From Protostelium mycophagum (Eukaryota > Evosea > Variosea > Protosteliida > Protosteliaceae): DNA of 20,293 bases. The notes under the pieces are model-generated. The model was not told the DNA's origin. It made no database searches and was given only the letters and a program-made list of their open reading frames with translations. Shown in pieces: positions 8,105 to 18,011 of this stretch. Made by a program: the position numbers and the translations under genes. The stretch covers positions 1-20,293 of the forward strand of contig MZNV01001050.1 of NCBI GenBank assembly GCA_002081555.1. The letters run 5' to 3'. Numbering within the stretch: position 1 is the first letter of the stretch; each line of letters opens with the position of its first letter.

Positions 8105-9041
8105 GGAGACACCATCTAGAGATCCGTATCTGTCTGATCACCAGATCCAACAGACGTCTGGCCCTTTCAGATCAATGAAGTATGCAATCAAGGGATTCTC
8201 ATCCCAAGCTTGTTGACGTTTGTCTATAAGTCATCAATTATTTGTAAATGTTATTAAAAATACCTTCCAAGTACTTATTTATCTGTCCTTTCAAACCGTC
8301 AATAACTGCGACATTTGTTTAAAATTAAAGGATCAGCTTGCGTGATTTCACCTTGACAGTGTTTTTCAATCCTTTTGTTTAATTGTTCCACGGCAATGGA
8401 CTCCTCTTGAAGTTTATCCATCATATCCTAGTTAGTCAGAAATCTACTTTCTATGCATTTGCATCAAACAGCCTGAGGATATCACTTAAATTAACACACC
8501 TCAAGGCCGACTTGTGCTTGTAGATCGATTATCTTCCGTTTCTTGGTTGGTGTTCTTTCATCAGAAGACTTCCACAAATGATCACAAAGGTTTGCACGAA
8601 TGTGTTGACCACTTTTGCCCACTATGGTATATTCGAAAAGCTCTATAATATTTATACAAAGCAGATAATATTCATATTACCTAAGTTGTTTGTCTTGGGG
8701 GGTGTTGGTGAGCATATGACTCTTCTGTTTTCATCTTCCAAATGTACTATAATATTTGTTTTGTTTTGTGTTTCTACCACACCTACAAATCTCTGGTATT
8801 GTCGGTCTTCCACCTCTACCATATATCCCTTTCTGATTCTTGTGTATATCCCGGTGATTTAGCGCGAGACAGATGAATTATGTTCTCTCAAAAAGAGACC
8901 CCACTTCTCTCTCAAATCTCTTTGCAATACTTCCGTTTCATTCTCTAAATGTTTTTGATTCACAGAAACTAATTCTCCTTTCACCGTTGCATGCCAATCA
9001 GGGCGAACTGTATCCAAAAAATTCAGCACTGCCCTCTTCAT
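8105..9041 (-). pseudogene. Paralogue 2 of the 2521-3560 gene, partly damaged
   Basis: Exons on the minus strand 9041-8681, 8642-8500, 8427-8352, 8305-8264 and 8223 to about 8105. Exon 1 (361 nt) and exon 4 (42 nt) have exactly the lengths of the plus-strand paralogue, with the same intron phases. Matching text: FLDTVRPDWHATVKGE against FLKAERPEWTVSVEGA, LREKWGLFLREHNSSVSR, and EDRQYQRFVGVVE against EDRQYRRFSGQIE. The two share a nuclear-type basic run (RTPTKKRKI). Exon 1 has one in-frame TAA (8861-8859) where the paralogue has Ser. In the last exon the frame is lost after AWDENPLIAYFIDLKG, so the helical tail cannot be read. It could be a decaying copy, or a live gene with sequence errors or a recoded UAA. 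Confidence 0.65.
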
Positions 9042-9201
9042 AAAGATTGAGGTTTTGATCCGTTTCTAAATTTTTGATTCGCAGAAGGAGAAGGCACCAC
9101 AATTTTTTGGGTAACTGACGTGAAATTAACACGCGGTCTGAAATTATTTATATCAACACAGAAAAGCTGGGCTAAAGAGAGCCCAAGCATCCCAAATCTA
9201 G
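9042..9201. other. Short spacer, upstream region of paralogue 2
   Basis: 160 bp between the stop of the 9202-10242 gene and the start of the 8105-9041 gene, both on the minus strand. No TATA box or other site can be named. Confidence 0.4.
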
Positions 9202-10242
9202 TTATTCTTCCTTTATTGGAGCCATGATCCAATTGTTGTATTCACCATCTGATAGTGTGCCATCACTGAATGTATCCAAATCAGGGTCAAGGCTGAACTC
9301 TGGAAATATTTTAATTGCCTCTGACTCCAAATCCTTGAGTTGGAAAAACATCCAAGATAATGCACAAAGGACGGGTGAGGTGACTGTATCGAAGGCTTCT
9401 TGCTGGTCTAAAAAGAGACTGTTGGCATTCTGGAGGTATAGACTTAAGTGTTGGAGGTCTAGACGTCTTTGGAAACTGAGAATGTTTCCAACTATGCTAC
9501 CTTCCAAATGCCAATTATAGTGTTCCAATGGGCAAATGGGAAGTTTTTCATTTGGCCTGGCAAAGTATAAAACATTGGCAATGCGTTGAAACATAGGTTC
9601 TAGCTTCTGCATCACCCTAATGTAGGTCTCCAAAGTTGAAAAGCCTTTGTTGTAGAGTTCTTCTGCTTGTGCGTTGTCTATCGGAAGTTCGGCAAGACTC
9701 CCAATAATCTCGACTGAAATCCGCAGCCGGCGAACAACTTCCTCAACAGTGTCTGGACGCCAGGTTCTATTAGATCAATTTTTTGATTTTACAGAAAAAG
9801 CACTCATGACTTAGAAATGTTCTCATCATCTACGATTCTGGCTGCTTGCTTACATAAACGTTTATAGATGTGGCTATTGCGCAAAGTCATGGGAGTGGTA
9901 GAAGGAAAGTTGAAGTTGGGCATATCAACGCGTTCAATTGATTGTTGAATGCTCGACTTGGGGTTGGTTGATGTCGATCTGATCTGAGAGAAATTTATAA
10001 AGAAGAAATGGACAGTTCTACAACGCCTACAGTGCTGTACTCTACAACGCGATCCACGCACAACATCTCAAAAGGCCGAACACACAAGAGCTCACTTTAA
10101 TATTATAAACCCGCGCCACTTTCATACAGCAAGATTGAAAGAGCTTGGTCATTCGTACTTTGAGTTGGCCAAAGGAACCAACACTAGTTACTGACTCTTT
10201 GAGCTTGTGAGAATAAAGAAGTGAATAATGATCCTTGATCAT
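9202..10242 (-). CDS. Unknown 311-residue protein with a CxxC pair
   Basis: Three exons, 10242-10096, 10034-9811 and 9766-9202, with introns of 61 and 44 nt. All phases agree and no stop falls within 311 codons. The N-terminus is helical and ends in a possible zinc knuckle HCRRCRTVHFFF. A Ser/Pro linker follows, then a long helical domain (TWRPDTVEEVVRRLRISVEI to FFQLKDLESEAIKIFPEF) and an acidic tail (LDPDLDTFSDGTLSDGEYNN). The start is 12 bp from the stop of the next upstream gene, so the two could be parts of one transcript. A large-complex subunit of the Mediator kind would fit the look but I see no diagnostic motif. Confidence 0.6.
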
Positions 10243-10254
10243 TCTGAATTATAT

Positions 10255-10613
10255 TCACAGATCATTCAATTCCCTTCTTAGATCTCTCGATATAGACTCC
10301 AATTTCTCCAACTTGGCCTCCCAGTAAGGGTTCCACGTCTGTTGAGCCGCATCGCCTCTCTGCCTCTTCAACTGTTGAATGTCTTTCATCTGCTCTGCGA
10401 TGAGGTCCAAAGCATCCTCTATATTATCGCACCAGTCGTATCCGCTTGGTAACTCATCATGGTGTGGTCTATTGGTGATCGGTCGCACATCTTCTGTGTC
10501 GCTGTTATCTCATTACGCGTATCTACAAACGCCATAAATGTAAACAGCCATTGGAGCAATACAATAAGATACAACATATGAAAACCCCTGAACACGCCCT
10601 GAAGATAACTCAT
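10255..10613 (-). CDS. Unknown coiled-coil protein
   Basis: Two exons, 10613-10546 and 10501-10255, with a 44-nt intron, ending at TGA. The first exon is hydrophobic (GFHMLYLIVLLQWL) and could be a signal anchor or a buried helix. The second gives YDWCDNIEDALDLIAEQMKD and a coiled coil through QLKRQRGDAAQQ and AKLEKLESISRDLRRELNDL. About 104 residues. A 52-nt intron starting at 10660 would join it in phase to the gene upstream (10651-11019), so the two may be one gene. No family recognised. Confidence 0.45.
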
Positions 10614-10650
10614 ATGGTTCAGCTGGTCTCTCTGCTTTCTTTGATTCTCT

Positions 10651-11019
10651 TTATTTATACCTCAAAGCTTCCAATTGTTCGATAATAGCACGGTGTAGCA
10701 AGAAAGATTCTGATTTATATTCTTCGGCAGCCTCCAGAATCTTTCTCTTCTGCTCTTCATCAAGAACAATTTGACTGAAGAATGCTTGCAGGTTGAACTG
10801 AAGCATTTTGTTGAAGAGGGTTTTTTGTTGTTCTATTATCTTTGTGAGTATTAAAAACAATATATATATCTCACCTGTTGCTACTTCGCTCATAGCTGGA
10901 ATACTCTGCTCTTGTGGATGTTCTTCAACCACTGGATTGGGAATAATTTGGGCTTCGACAAAGATTGATGGTTGTTGAACTTGAAAAGCGTTGAATAAGT
11001 CATTGTCAAGGTAGTACAT
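10651..11019 (-). CDS. Unknown small helical protein
   Basis: The frame is open throughout; a 42-nt intron (10874-10833) that keeps the frame probably removes a hydrophobic insert, leaving about 108 residues. The N-terminus is Pro/Glu-rich (NPVVEEHPQEQSIP) and the rest helical (QKTLFNKMLQFNLQAFFSQI, EEQKRKILEAAEEYKSESFL). Stop TAA lies in AAATAAATA, an AATAAA signal, which argues that this gene ends here and does not splice into the 10255-10613 gene. Start is 14 bp from the stop of the next upstream gene. No family recognised. Confidence 0.5.
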   Translation of the reverse strand: MYYLDNDLFNAFQVQQPSIFVEAQIIPNPVVEEHPQEQSIPAMSEVATGEIYILFLILTKIIEQQKTLFNKMLQFNLQAFFSQIVLDEEQKRKILEAAEEYKSESFLLHRAIIEQLEALRYK

Positions 11020-11033
11020 ACAATCTTCTAATT

Positions 11034-11488
11034 TTATTTAGTGAGACAATTGATCAAATGTCTGAGATTACTTGATATAACTGGAAAAGAATAATCAACA
11101 GGCATATCAAAATCAATGCCTCCTACGTCGATATGAAGGATACATCCGTCATTTTCAGTGGTCACGATTCTTTCTTTCACTTCGACAATGATTGAGTGTT
11201 TTAATTGATCATGAACTGCGACTCAATCAATCCAAAAATGGATAAAGAAAACTTACTCTTTAAAATATCACCAACATTAACAGCCAATAATCCATTTGTG
11301 ATAGAGCTCAATTTTGATAGTCGATCCATCAATGTCTTCCATTCTCTTACAACTTGCTGAAGATTTTGGCTGTCTGAAACAAATTTTTTAATGGTGTCCT
11401 CCGTTGTCGCCTCTTGATCAACAGAAGCAACAAATTGTCTCACTATTCGATTGAAAAAGAGTGTATGGACATTGTGCTGAAGATTCAT
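11034..11488 (-). CDS. Unknown 137-residue protein
   Basis: Two exons, 11488-11257 and 11215-11034, with a 41-nt intron in phase. First half helical (NRIVRQFVASVDQEATTED, LQQVVREWKTLMDRLSKLSS), second half beta-rich (HSIIVEVKERIVTTENDGCI, LHIDVGGIDFDMPVDYSFPV). Stop TAA within AATAAA. The start is 16 bp beyond the stop of the upstream gene. The helix-then-strand layout recalls small adaptor or complex subunits, but no motif identifies it. Confidence 0.6.
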
Positions 11489-11504
11489 TATCGGTCTTGT
11501 AATT

Positions 11505-12063
11505 TTACACAAAATCGAAAAATTTATTTGTTTTTTCTGGTCTCAAAAAATTCTTCTGAATATCTGTGGTAATGTCAACCTATTGCATTGATGTATTATC
11601 ACATTTTACATACTATTTTATCGTTATAATATTCAGCGTTTGCCTTATACGAAGTGCAATACTTGAATCGAGATGTTGGGATCACAATTGGCAAGGCATT
11701 TTCCTGCTTGAATGCACCCATGTCCGGATCAAAATAGAGGTATTGACCATGGTATGCTTGTATAGAGTCCATATTGATTTCTACGGTCACCAATTCTCCA
11801 GCCCAGAAATACTTGCTTGGTGTTCCAGGTAATTGAAAAATCAAAGATGTGTTCATGCGCCACGTTCGTTGGTGATGTGATTCGTGGCACTGAATATCGT
11901 TTTCAACCTGTCAAATTGACGTGGATTTCTTCAACCGACCCATTGGTTGTCAAATTGATATGACATGGATTTCTTCAAAAGCTCCGAGAGTAACATGACC
12001 ATCAGGTGTAACGTGCTGTACTGTGTCGAGGATGCATTCGATGGAGGCAAATGCAAAATACAT
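11505..12063 (-). CDS. Unknown beta-rich 155-residue protein
   Basis: Three exons, 12063-11965, 11907-11614 and 11579-11505, introns of 57 and 34 nt, phases agree. Protein text MYFAFASIECILDTVQHVTP, then TSLIFQLPGTPSKYFWAGEL and VTVEINMDSIQAYHGQYLYF; beta-rich, with no transmembrane segment seen. The first intron contains a near-copy of the end of exon 1 and of its own start, as if created by a tandem duplication. The open frame continues upstream of the ATG for about 16 codons, so the true N-terminus could lie further out, where it meets the ambiguous region 12064-12600. No family recognised. Confidence 0.55.
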
Positions 12064-12283
12064 GTTCAATTGCTGTTCTCCAATCACTTCAAAAGTCAAT
12101 GTAAGATGTTAGAATGAAGTGATTAACACTAACTTTTCTCAGTCAAGCTTAGCTTGCTGAAGGAGAATACCGTAGTGGAGGAAAACACTGAAGCAGATGA
12201 AATATACAGTGCGAACGAGGTATTAAATAGAAATATTGATGTAAAAATTGACATAGAAAGATATATACACTTTGGAATAAAAC
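11995..12283 (+). CDS. Possible small gene overlapping antisense to the 11505-12063 gene
   Basis: Exons 11995-12101, 12144-12219 and 12257-12283 are joined by introns of 42 and 37 nt (gtaaga...ttctcag and gtatta...acatag) in phase. They encode about 69 residues including KLSLLKENTVVEENTEADEI and ending at a TAA inside GAATAAAAC. Splice sites and 3' signal are as good as in accepted genes here. But its first exon is antisense to the start of the gene at 11505-12063, so at least one of the two 5' ends must be wrong. Confidence 0.35.
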
Positions 12284-12878
12284 AGATGATTCTCTGTTTC
12301 ATTGGCTCCAGTGCTAAATGAACAGGTCATTGTCATGTTTTCTCTCCACTGTTAGACTGCACATTTTGCTCTTTTGGAACATTCTGTCATAAAATCAGTC
12401 TGAACTTTAAACTCATAGCTAACACCAACATATTTCATCAATGCCCTGTCAGATTTTTGTTGCAAGAAATCTGAGTGGACAATGTGAGCACAAGTTTGGG
12501 TACAAATAGAATTTTACATCAAATGTATATATGCTGAGAACTCCCAGCTTGAAGAGAGCATTGAGAATGTTGTTAAGAATATGATTGCCCTCATATTACT
12601 GAGTGATTATCAATTACAAATGGTGTAGTTTATGGAGTGGGATGGTTAGAGAAAGAGTATTTCTGATAATAATTTACTGAGTTAATTATTTATAATGGAA
12701 TATAGGCAACACACCGTTAGATTACTATAATCAAGGAATCTTATGTAACACCAATGCTAGATACATCAATTTTCGTTTATTCAAAGATAAGATGTCAAGA
12801 TTTCAAAATCCATGATGACATGTTACATATTTCTCATAATGACATCACAAGTATTGCACTTCACCAGAAGAAAAAGGA
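12284..12878. other. Ambiguous region, possible minus-strand secreted protein
   Basis: No gene can be fixed. On the minus strand a frame beginning near 12593 opens with a typical signal peptide (MRAIIFLTTFSMLSSSWEFS). It runs on through YVGVSYEFKVQTDFMTECSK and NMTMTCSFSTGANETENHLF to about 12140, broken only by TAA. On the plus strand, a possible exon 12706-12792 reads LDYYNQGILCNTNARYINFR and may belong to the gene ending at 13102. Both are weak. Confidence 0.3.
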
Positions 12879-13102
12879 TGGCAAACCCCACGGACGGATC
12901 ACAATCAGAGATGAGAGTATATCAAGAGCCCACAACGCAAACAAACAATGCATGTGAGACCTGTGCTGAGATTACACCGGCATTGCTAGAAGCATTCGGT
13001 CTTGAAATAGACTGGGATGATTCCGAATCAAAAATGGGCACAGATGCAGAAGATGAAGACATGCACATTAGTCCAACTAACATCAATCTTCTCTTCCAAT
13101 AA
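12879..13102 (+). CDS. Small acidic protein, 5' end uncertain
   Basis: From the ATG at 12879 the frame gives 74 residues. It has a polar N-terminus (NPTDGSQSEMRVYQEPTTQT), a CETCAEITPALLEAFGLEID segment and an acidic tail (DWDDSESKMGTDAEDEDMHI), ending at a TAA inside CAATAAAAC. The acidic, unfolded look suits a small subunit or regulator, but nothing is diagnostic. The frame is open upstream to 12812, and an exon at 12706-12792 may precede it, though its phase fits a different frame. Confidence 0.45.
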
Positions 13103-13441
13103 AACATTCGATTCATGTCTTATTTTTAAACTTGAAGATCCATTGTTTTTTGTCATCAATCATGTAGTCAATGAAGTGATGGATTGAGACCTTTCAGGTA
13201 ATTCGTTTATTTAAATAAAATTATACATTTGATGACAGTTTATCTGTTTTGAAAATCATATAGATCGAAATAAAAGTGTCAATGTTATTGTCTGTCATGA
13301 AGTGTTCATAATAAATTACCAATAAACTTGAAACTGATGTATTCATACAATACACATGAACAAATATGTTCCAGCTAAAACGATCAAGAAAGAATATAAA
13401 GTTTCCAACATCTCACTATAAAATCCACAATTTGGCCAATT
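13103..13441. other. AT-rich intergenic region between convergent genes
   Basis: About 340 bp with several AATAAA-like words (aaataaaatt, cgaaataaaag, accaataaac) and no open frame of note. It separates the 3' end of the 12879-13102 gene from the 3' end of the minus-strand gene at 13442-13877. Confidence 0.6.
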
Positions 13442-13877
13442 TTATAACTTGTTAAATTCCTCAACAGTAGATAATGCAGCGTGTATGAGGTGAGTCGCAA
13501 ATTCGGCTTCTCTTCCAAGTATAGAATCCATTTTTGCTGATTTCATTGTCACAGAAATCAAATGTTGGTATAGTACCTGTGTTTTTTAAATCAAATATTT
13601 CTTTAAATTTACCATTATGTATTTATCTTCTCTTCCAGCCACTGATTTCATAATAGCTTGAGTATAAGACTATATATCGATCAATTAAGTGTAATTATGC
13701 ATTTTTGGTATCAAATATGATATTTTGAGAACCTACTCCAACTGTGCGGCTGAATTTGCCGTATAAAAGACTGTTGATTGCATCTTGCTTCTTTTTCTCT
13801 AATGATAGAATTGCTTTTACAAGTTGTTGATGTAAATTCAAGTGTTTCCAATCGAAAATATGGGCCCTAACAATCAT
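13442..13877 (-). CDS. Unknown 110-residue helical protein
   Basis: Three exons, 13877-13737, 13669-13613 and 13576-13442; introns of 67 and 36 nt; phases agree; TAA stop. All-helical text: HLNLHQQLVKAILSLEKKKQ, SYTQAIMKSVAGREDKYIMV, LYQHLISVTMKSAKMDSILG, REAEFATHLIHAALSTVEEF. The motif MKS-x(3-5)-GRE occurs twice, about 25 residues apart, suggesting an internal helical repeat. The size and look resemble small complex subunits such as those of BORC or kinetochore assemblies, but I cannot identify it. Confidence 0.55.
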
Positions 13878-13966
13878 TTTCACAAGTATAGCGGAGAAAA
13901 CAATATATTTTGCTGGATGAATGAGTTGTATTAATCAGATTGTTAACAAATAAAGATATTTGGTGA

Positions 13967-14594
13967 CTACTCACTACTGCATTTCGCCCGATGATTTTCT
14001 ATAAGATAACGTTGTGTCTCATACCCACATGTGGTACATTTTACCTCAAGTTCATTTAATAGATTGAGAAACGCTCGAGGAAGGTTTCCTTGTGTGACTT
14101 TGCAGTCTTGGGAGTCGCAAGAGATACATTTCTCAGTTATACATACATCGCTTGCAACAGAGCGCTCCACATTGATAAAGGATCAGATCAGTGTATGGAG
14201 ACAAACAAACTGGACATTCAAGATCTCTTGGAATCTTATCCTCATTTTTATACGTGAAAATATCGTTCTGCATATATATCAAACAATTTATAATGCTGGT
14301 GCTCTCACCTCTTGCATCTTGTTGGTTGGAATTTTGTGGCCAAAACCAATCATTGGTTTTTTTCTCTGAAATCGTATTTCACTCATAAACGTCGACTGAA
14401 TAAACTGGACACATACGCGCCATCTTAGAGAAAAGTAGTTGACATGTCCGAACAATGTTCCGTTTACAGTAACTAACCTGTTCCGATTTTGTTTTGTCAC
14501 TCTTTATGTCATCTATTATTTGAGATTTGAGAAAGGCAGAAGTTGGCCCTTCATTATTCGTGGACGTGCACAGCACCCCACGGTCCAATTCCAT
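13967..14594 (-). CDS. RING finger protein with TRAF-type zinc finger
   Basis: Minus-strand gene starting at 14594 (ELDRGVLCTSTNNEGPTSAF). The first exon ends at 14478; the middle splicing (14470-14310) is uncertain. A later exon from 14267 reads IPRDLECPVCLSPYTDLILY then QCGALCCKRC, followed by EKCISCDSQDC: a RING domain of a likely ubiquitin ligase. The next part, RAFLNLLNELEVKCTTCGYE and LIENHRAKC, is a zinc finger like those after the RING in TRAF-like ligases. Between CCKRC and EKCISC the frame moves by one base at an AACTGA (about 14140). So the gene is damaged, misread, or shifted during translation. Stop TAG at 13967. Confidence 0.6.
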
Positions 14595-15063
14595 CAAACG
14601 TACATATAAACAAATACATGAAGTATTAAAGATATAAGATTATCATAAATATTATTCAATATATATACAAGTGTCTCAAATATGTGAAAAATAGATATTA
14701 AATAAACACAATTTTGGAAAATCTAAAGTCAAGATATCAATGATGCATTATACATTTTACAGGATGCAATCGATCAAAATACCGGAATCAAATATTTATT
14801 TTATATCACAAATAAATCATAAAGTATCCAATAAAAATCCACAAGCTTGATCAAAATAAATTCATATTATATTCAATTATTTTATCAAATACAATGTTCT
14901 TTTTATAAATATTTTATCAAAAAAATTGGAGTTTTCGATATTTTTTTTGGATTTTAAAAATGATGTGGCCCAAAAAAATGTCGAAATTTTGAGCCTTCTC
15001 GTGTCAATGAAATGTCAAATGCATTTCAAAAGGAAAAGCCCGACTGTCACACTATAATTAACG
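14595..15063. promoter_or_regulatory. Divergent intergenic region, very AT-rich
   Basis: About 470 bp between the start of the RING gene (minus) and the start of the CCCH-KEN gene (plus). It is nearly all A/T apart from the last 70 bp (gagccttctcgtgtcaatg onward), which precede the ATG at 15064. It must hold both promoters and is the longest spacer in the gene-dense part. No named site can be supported. Confidence 0.5.
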
Positions 15064-18011
15064 ATGATGAACCCGATCAACTTCGAAGAAAGAACAATCG
15101 ACGAGCGCCGCAACATTGTGCTCTCACAGTGGAAGACAAATCCTTGTATGAGAATCAGTAGCCCAGGTCTTACAAACTGGGCTGCCTGTCCAAATTACCA
15201 TCCACAAAGAGATCAGTCTAAGAATGAACCACACAGGAGAAATCCTTTTGAAGCTACCAAAATAGAAGATAATTATGTTTACTCTTATGCACCAGACGAG
15301 GGAAACCAACTGGAATACCTATACCACCCACTCACTTACAAGAGGGTTGTCTGCAATAAGTATGAAAAGACAAATAACTGTGAATATGGCTTGTGGTGTG
15401 CACACAGGTGAGTCTGAGTGAGATTTTCTTTCCTGATTTATTATAGACATATGCACAGTAAAGAGGATCAGGACCAAGGAATGAATCTTTATGAAAGGAA
15501 GTCTAGTTATGGACAGTGGAAATATATGGTTCTACACTTCAAAACAGAGAAGTGCAACATTCAAGCGCATGTGGGCCAAGATCAGTACTTGTGGATGTGC
15601 CCAGGTTGGCACTCTGATAAGGTGGGTCGATTTATAAAAACTGTCAAATAATACTTTTAGGATCGGAGAACATATATTCCTTCAATTGATCTCGTCTTGG
15701 ATCAATGGGAACCTTCTGATTTGCATCAAGTATCTAAATTTTGTCATCCGGAGCAATTGATGAAACTTCAATGCAGCTATAAAGACAAATGCAGGAATTA
15801 TAGATATTGCAGGTATTTTTTCCATCAGTGAATTATAGCATTAATCTATTTTAGGTTTATACATCACCCGGACGATATTATTAATGGTCCTTTATGGTCT
15901 CACAGATTAAAGAAAGAGTTGATCGAACAGAAAAACATTCGGGACTATAAACAGACAGAGACAGAATACAGAGCTTTATCTTCAAATTCAAATCCCTTTG
16001 TTCCCTCAAGAATGTAAGTATTTATGTTTCATCTCAAATTAAAATATAATAGATACGAACCTTCCCATAAAATATCTAGTGCCGCAACAAATATTAACCC
16101 CAGCGCTGTACCATACGAGTTTTCTCTTGCTGTTAAAAAGGTAAGAATTGAACATTTTGATATAAAGTTTAATAACAATTTAGAACTCCAAACCTGCAGT
16201 AAATGAAGAAATATCAGAGTTGGAGTGAGTGTTCTGATTTGATTAATGTAAACTAATTTTTGGTAAGGTTTCATCAGATGGATGTTGCAAAAGATTATTT
16301 CAAGACAGAAAAAACGGAACAGAATATAGGATATAGGATCAATATAAGACAGAGATATTATGTAGAACCAGAGACAAAGAGAGTAGATTCTGATGGTTCT
16401 ATATTTTTTACTGGAACTTGGGTCAAAAAACCGAGAGAGGAGAGAATCATCATTCGCCTATTTCCAAATTTGCAAGACTCCGACCAGCTCATCGACTACA
16501 TAGATAGACTGAAACAGCTTACACATCCAAACATCTCGAGGCTTCTGGATAGCGGAGAAACAAGTAAGAAATTCTTGGATATTCCGGAAGAGACAAGCTA
16601 TGTTGTATTCTCTGCTGGAGGACAAGACAACATGCTTGATTTGCTTGAAAGATTTTGGCGGCAGGTAAATATATTTGATAAATTAATTAAAACTGAATTC
16701 AAAACAGCCGGATCATCCTGACATTCACGGATTATTCTACTACTCTTTTCCTGAAGGGAAACTTATTCCGAGAGAATCTACTATCAACATCTGTCGATCT
16801 GTCATAAGAGCAGTGCAACATATGGAGTCTAAACAACTTAGACATAGAGATATCAGCCCCCAAAACTTGATTTTCGTTAAAGATCAAGACAATACATTCA
16901 AGATATCATTGGCTAATTTTCCTATAGAGGATGCAAACAGGTCAGTGATTTATACATATTTAAGCTAAATTCAATCAGATTGAAAAAACATCAATCAGGA
17001 TGGCAAGCACCCACAAGTATATCAGGTGTTTCAGACATGAGTTCAGAACTATTCTCTGTTGCATTGGTCATTCATTTTATTCTCACAAGAGGCTATCATC
17101 CTGCTCTAGTCTCTTCTAAAGAAGAGCCTGCTAGACCATTCACTAGCGAATCAGATTTATGGTTCAATACCATACATACAGCTGATCAGCGAGCTTTCCT
17201 CTTCATGAAGAAGTGTATATACCCCAATAACACATAATTGGTATCAACTTATGAATTCAATTCATCTGTTAATAAGTTTCAGCTTAATCTGTCACGCATA
17301 GAACATCTTCCTGAAGCCCAAGATCTTATTTCTCAAATATTAGGAGGAACTTCTATGAAGTTAGCTCGTATCAAGACAACAGATGCCCTCAAACACCCTT
17401 TCTTCTGGACAGACGAACAACGCTTAGAATATCTCTCTATTTGGAGAAATACTATGTACAAAGATTCTTCTACTGATTCTCAGGTAATTTATTGTTTATA
17501 TTCGATTAATAATAAGAGTAGATCAAGCTTTTGCTGGAAGACATTGAGAGCAGATTGCAAGAATTTATTGGAGATCAAAAGATTTGGTATCCTCTTTAAG
17601 ATCAAAAATGTGGACCATGGAATTCGGTAGTAGAGAGAGTATCGAGATTCAAAAAAAATCAAAGGATATGAAGATTTGAAAGTGGGAGAGGTGACGAACC
17701 CAGTCTGAAATATGAGTTCACATTTCTAGGTTACCGCATTAGTTGTTTTTATCAGAAATCTTTTTATGCACGTGAGTGAGAGTAGCACAAATGACCCCGG
17801 ATATTTGAGGGATATGAAAATACTATTAGAAGACAAAGGAACGCCAGAATCTGTGTCAAGACTTGTGAAAAGAACATTTCCCACCCTGGTTTTGAATTTA
17901 TACAAGTTATACCAAAGATTCTCTGCCACAAGACAGCTGGACAGTTTAAACTTTGAAGCCTTAAACCAGTTCCACAAAAAACTTAGCTATTCAGCAAAAA
18001 AACTAGAATAA
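15064..18011 (+). CDS. Unkempt-like CCCH fingers fused to pseudokinase and KEN ribonuclease
   Basis: Thirteen exons (15064-15407, 15447-15621, 15661-15812, 15855-16013, 16053-16140, 16184-16224, 16268-16664, 16708-16940, 16979-17240, 17283-17483, 17522-17609, 17647-17681, 17730-18011) give 818 codons in phase. Residues 1-240: CCCH fingers in Unkempt order (QWKTNPC, CPNYH, YHPLTYKRVVC..CEYGLWCAHRH, HFKTEKC, CPGWH, LQCSYKDKCRNYRYCRFIHH). Residues 350-690: IRE1-type kinase fold with HRDISPQN kept, but the VAxK lysine is Arg (IIIRLF) and DFG is absent (SLANFP), so a pseudokinase. Then HPFFWTDEQRLEYL and a KEN domain with Tyr721, Arg734, Asn735 and His739 aligning with the yeast Ire1 catalytic Tyr, Arg, Asn and His. 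No transmembrane segment is seen, so probably cytosolic. Two in-frame TAAs (17235, 17597) interrupt it. Exon 11-12 borders are inferred. Confidence 0.82.

Noticed and set aside
10255-11019. One gene joining the two small minus-strand frames by a 52-nt intron
   Set aside because: Phase allows it, but the first frame ends in a TAA within AATAAA like other true gene ends here; recorded as an alternative only.
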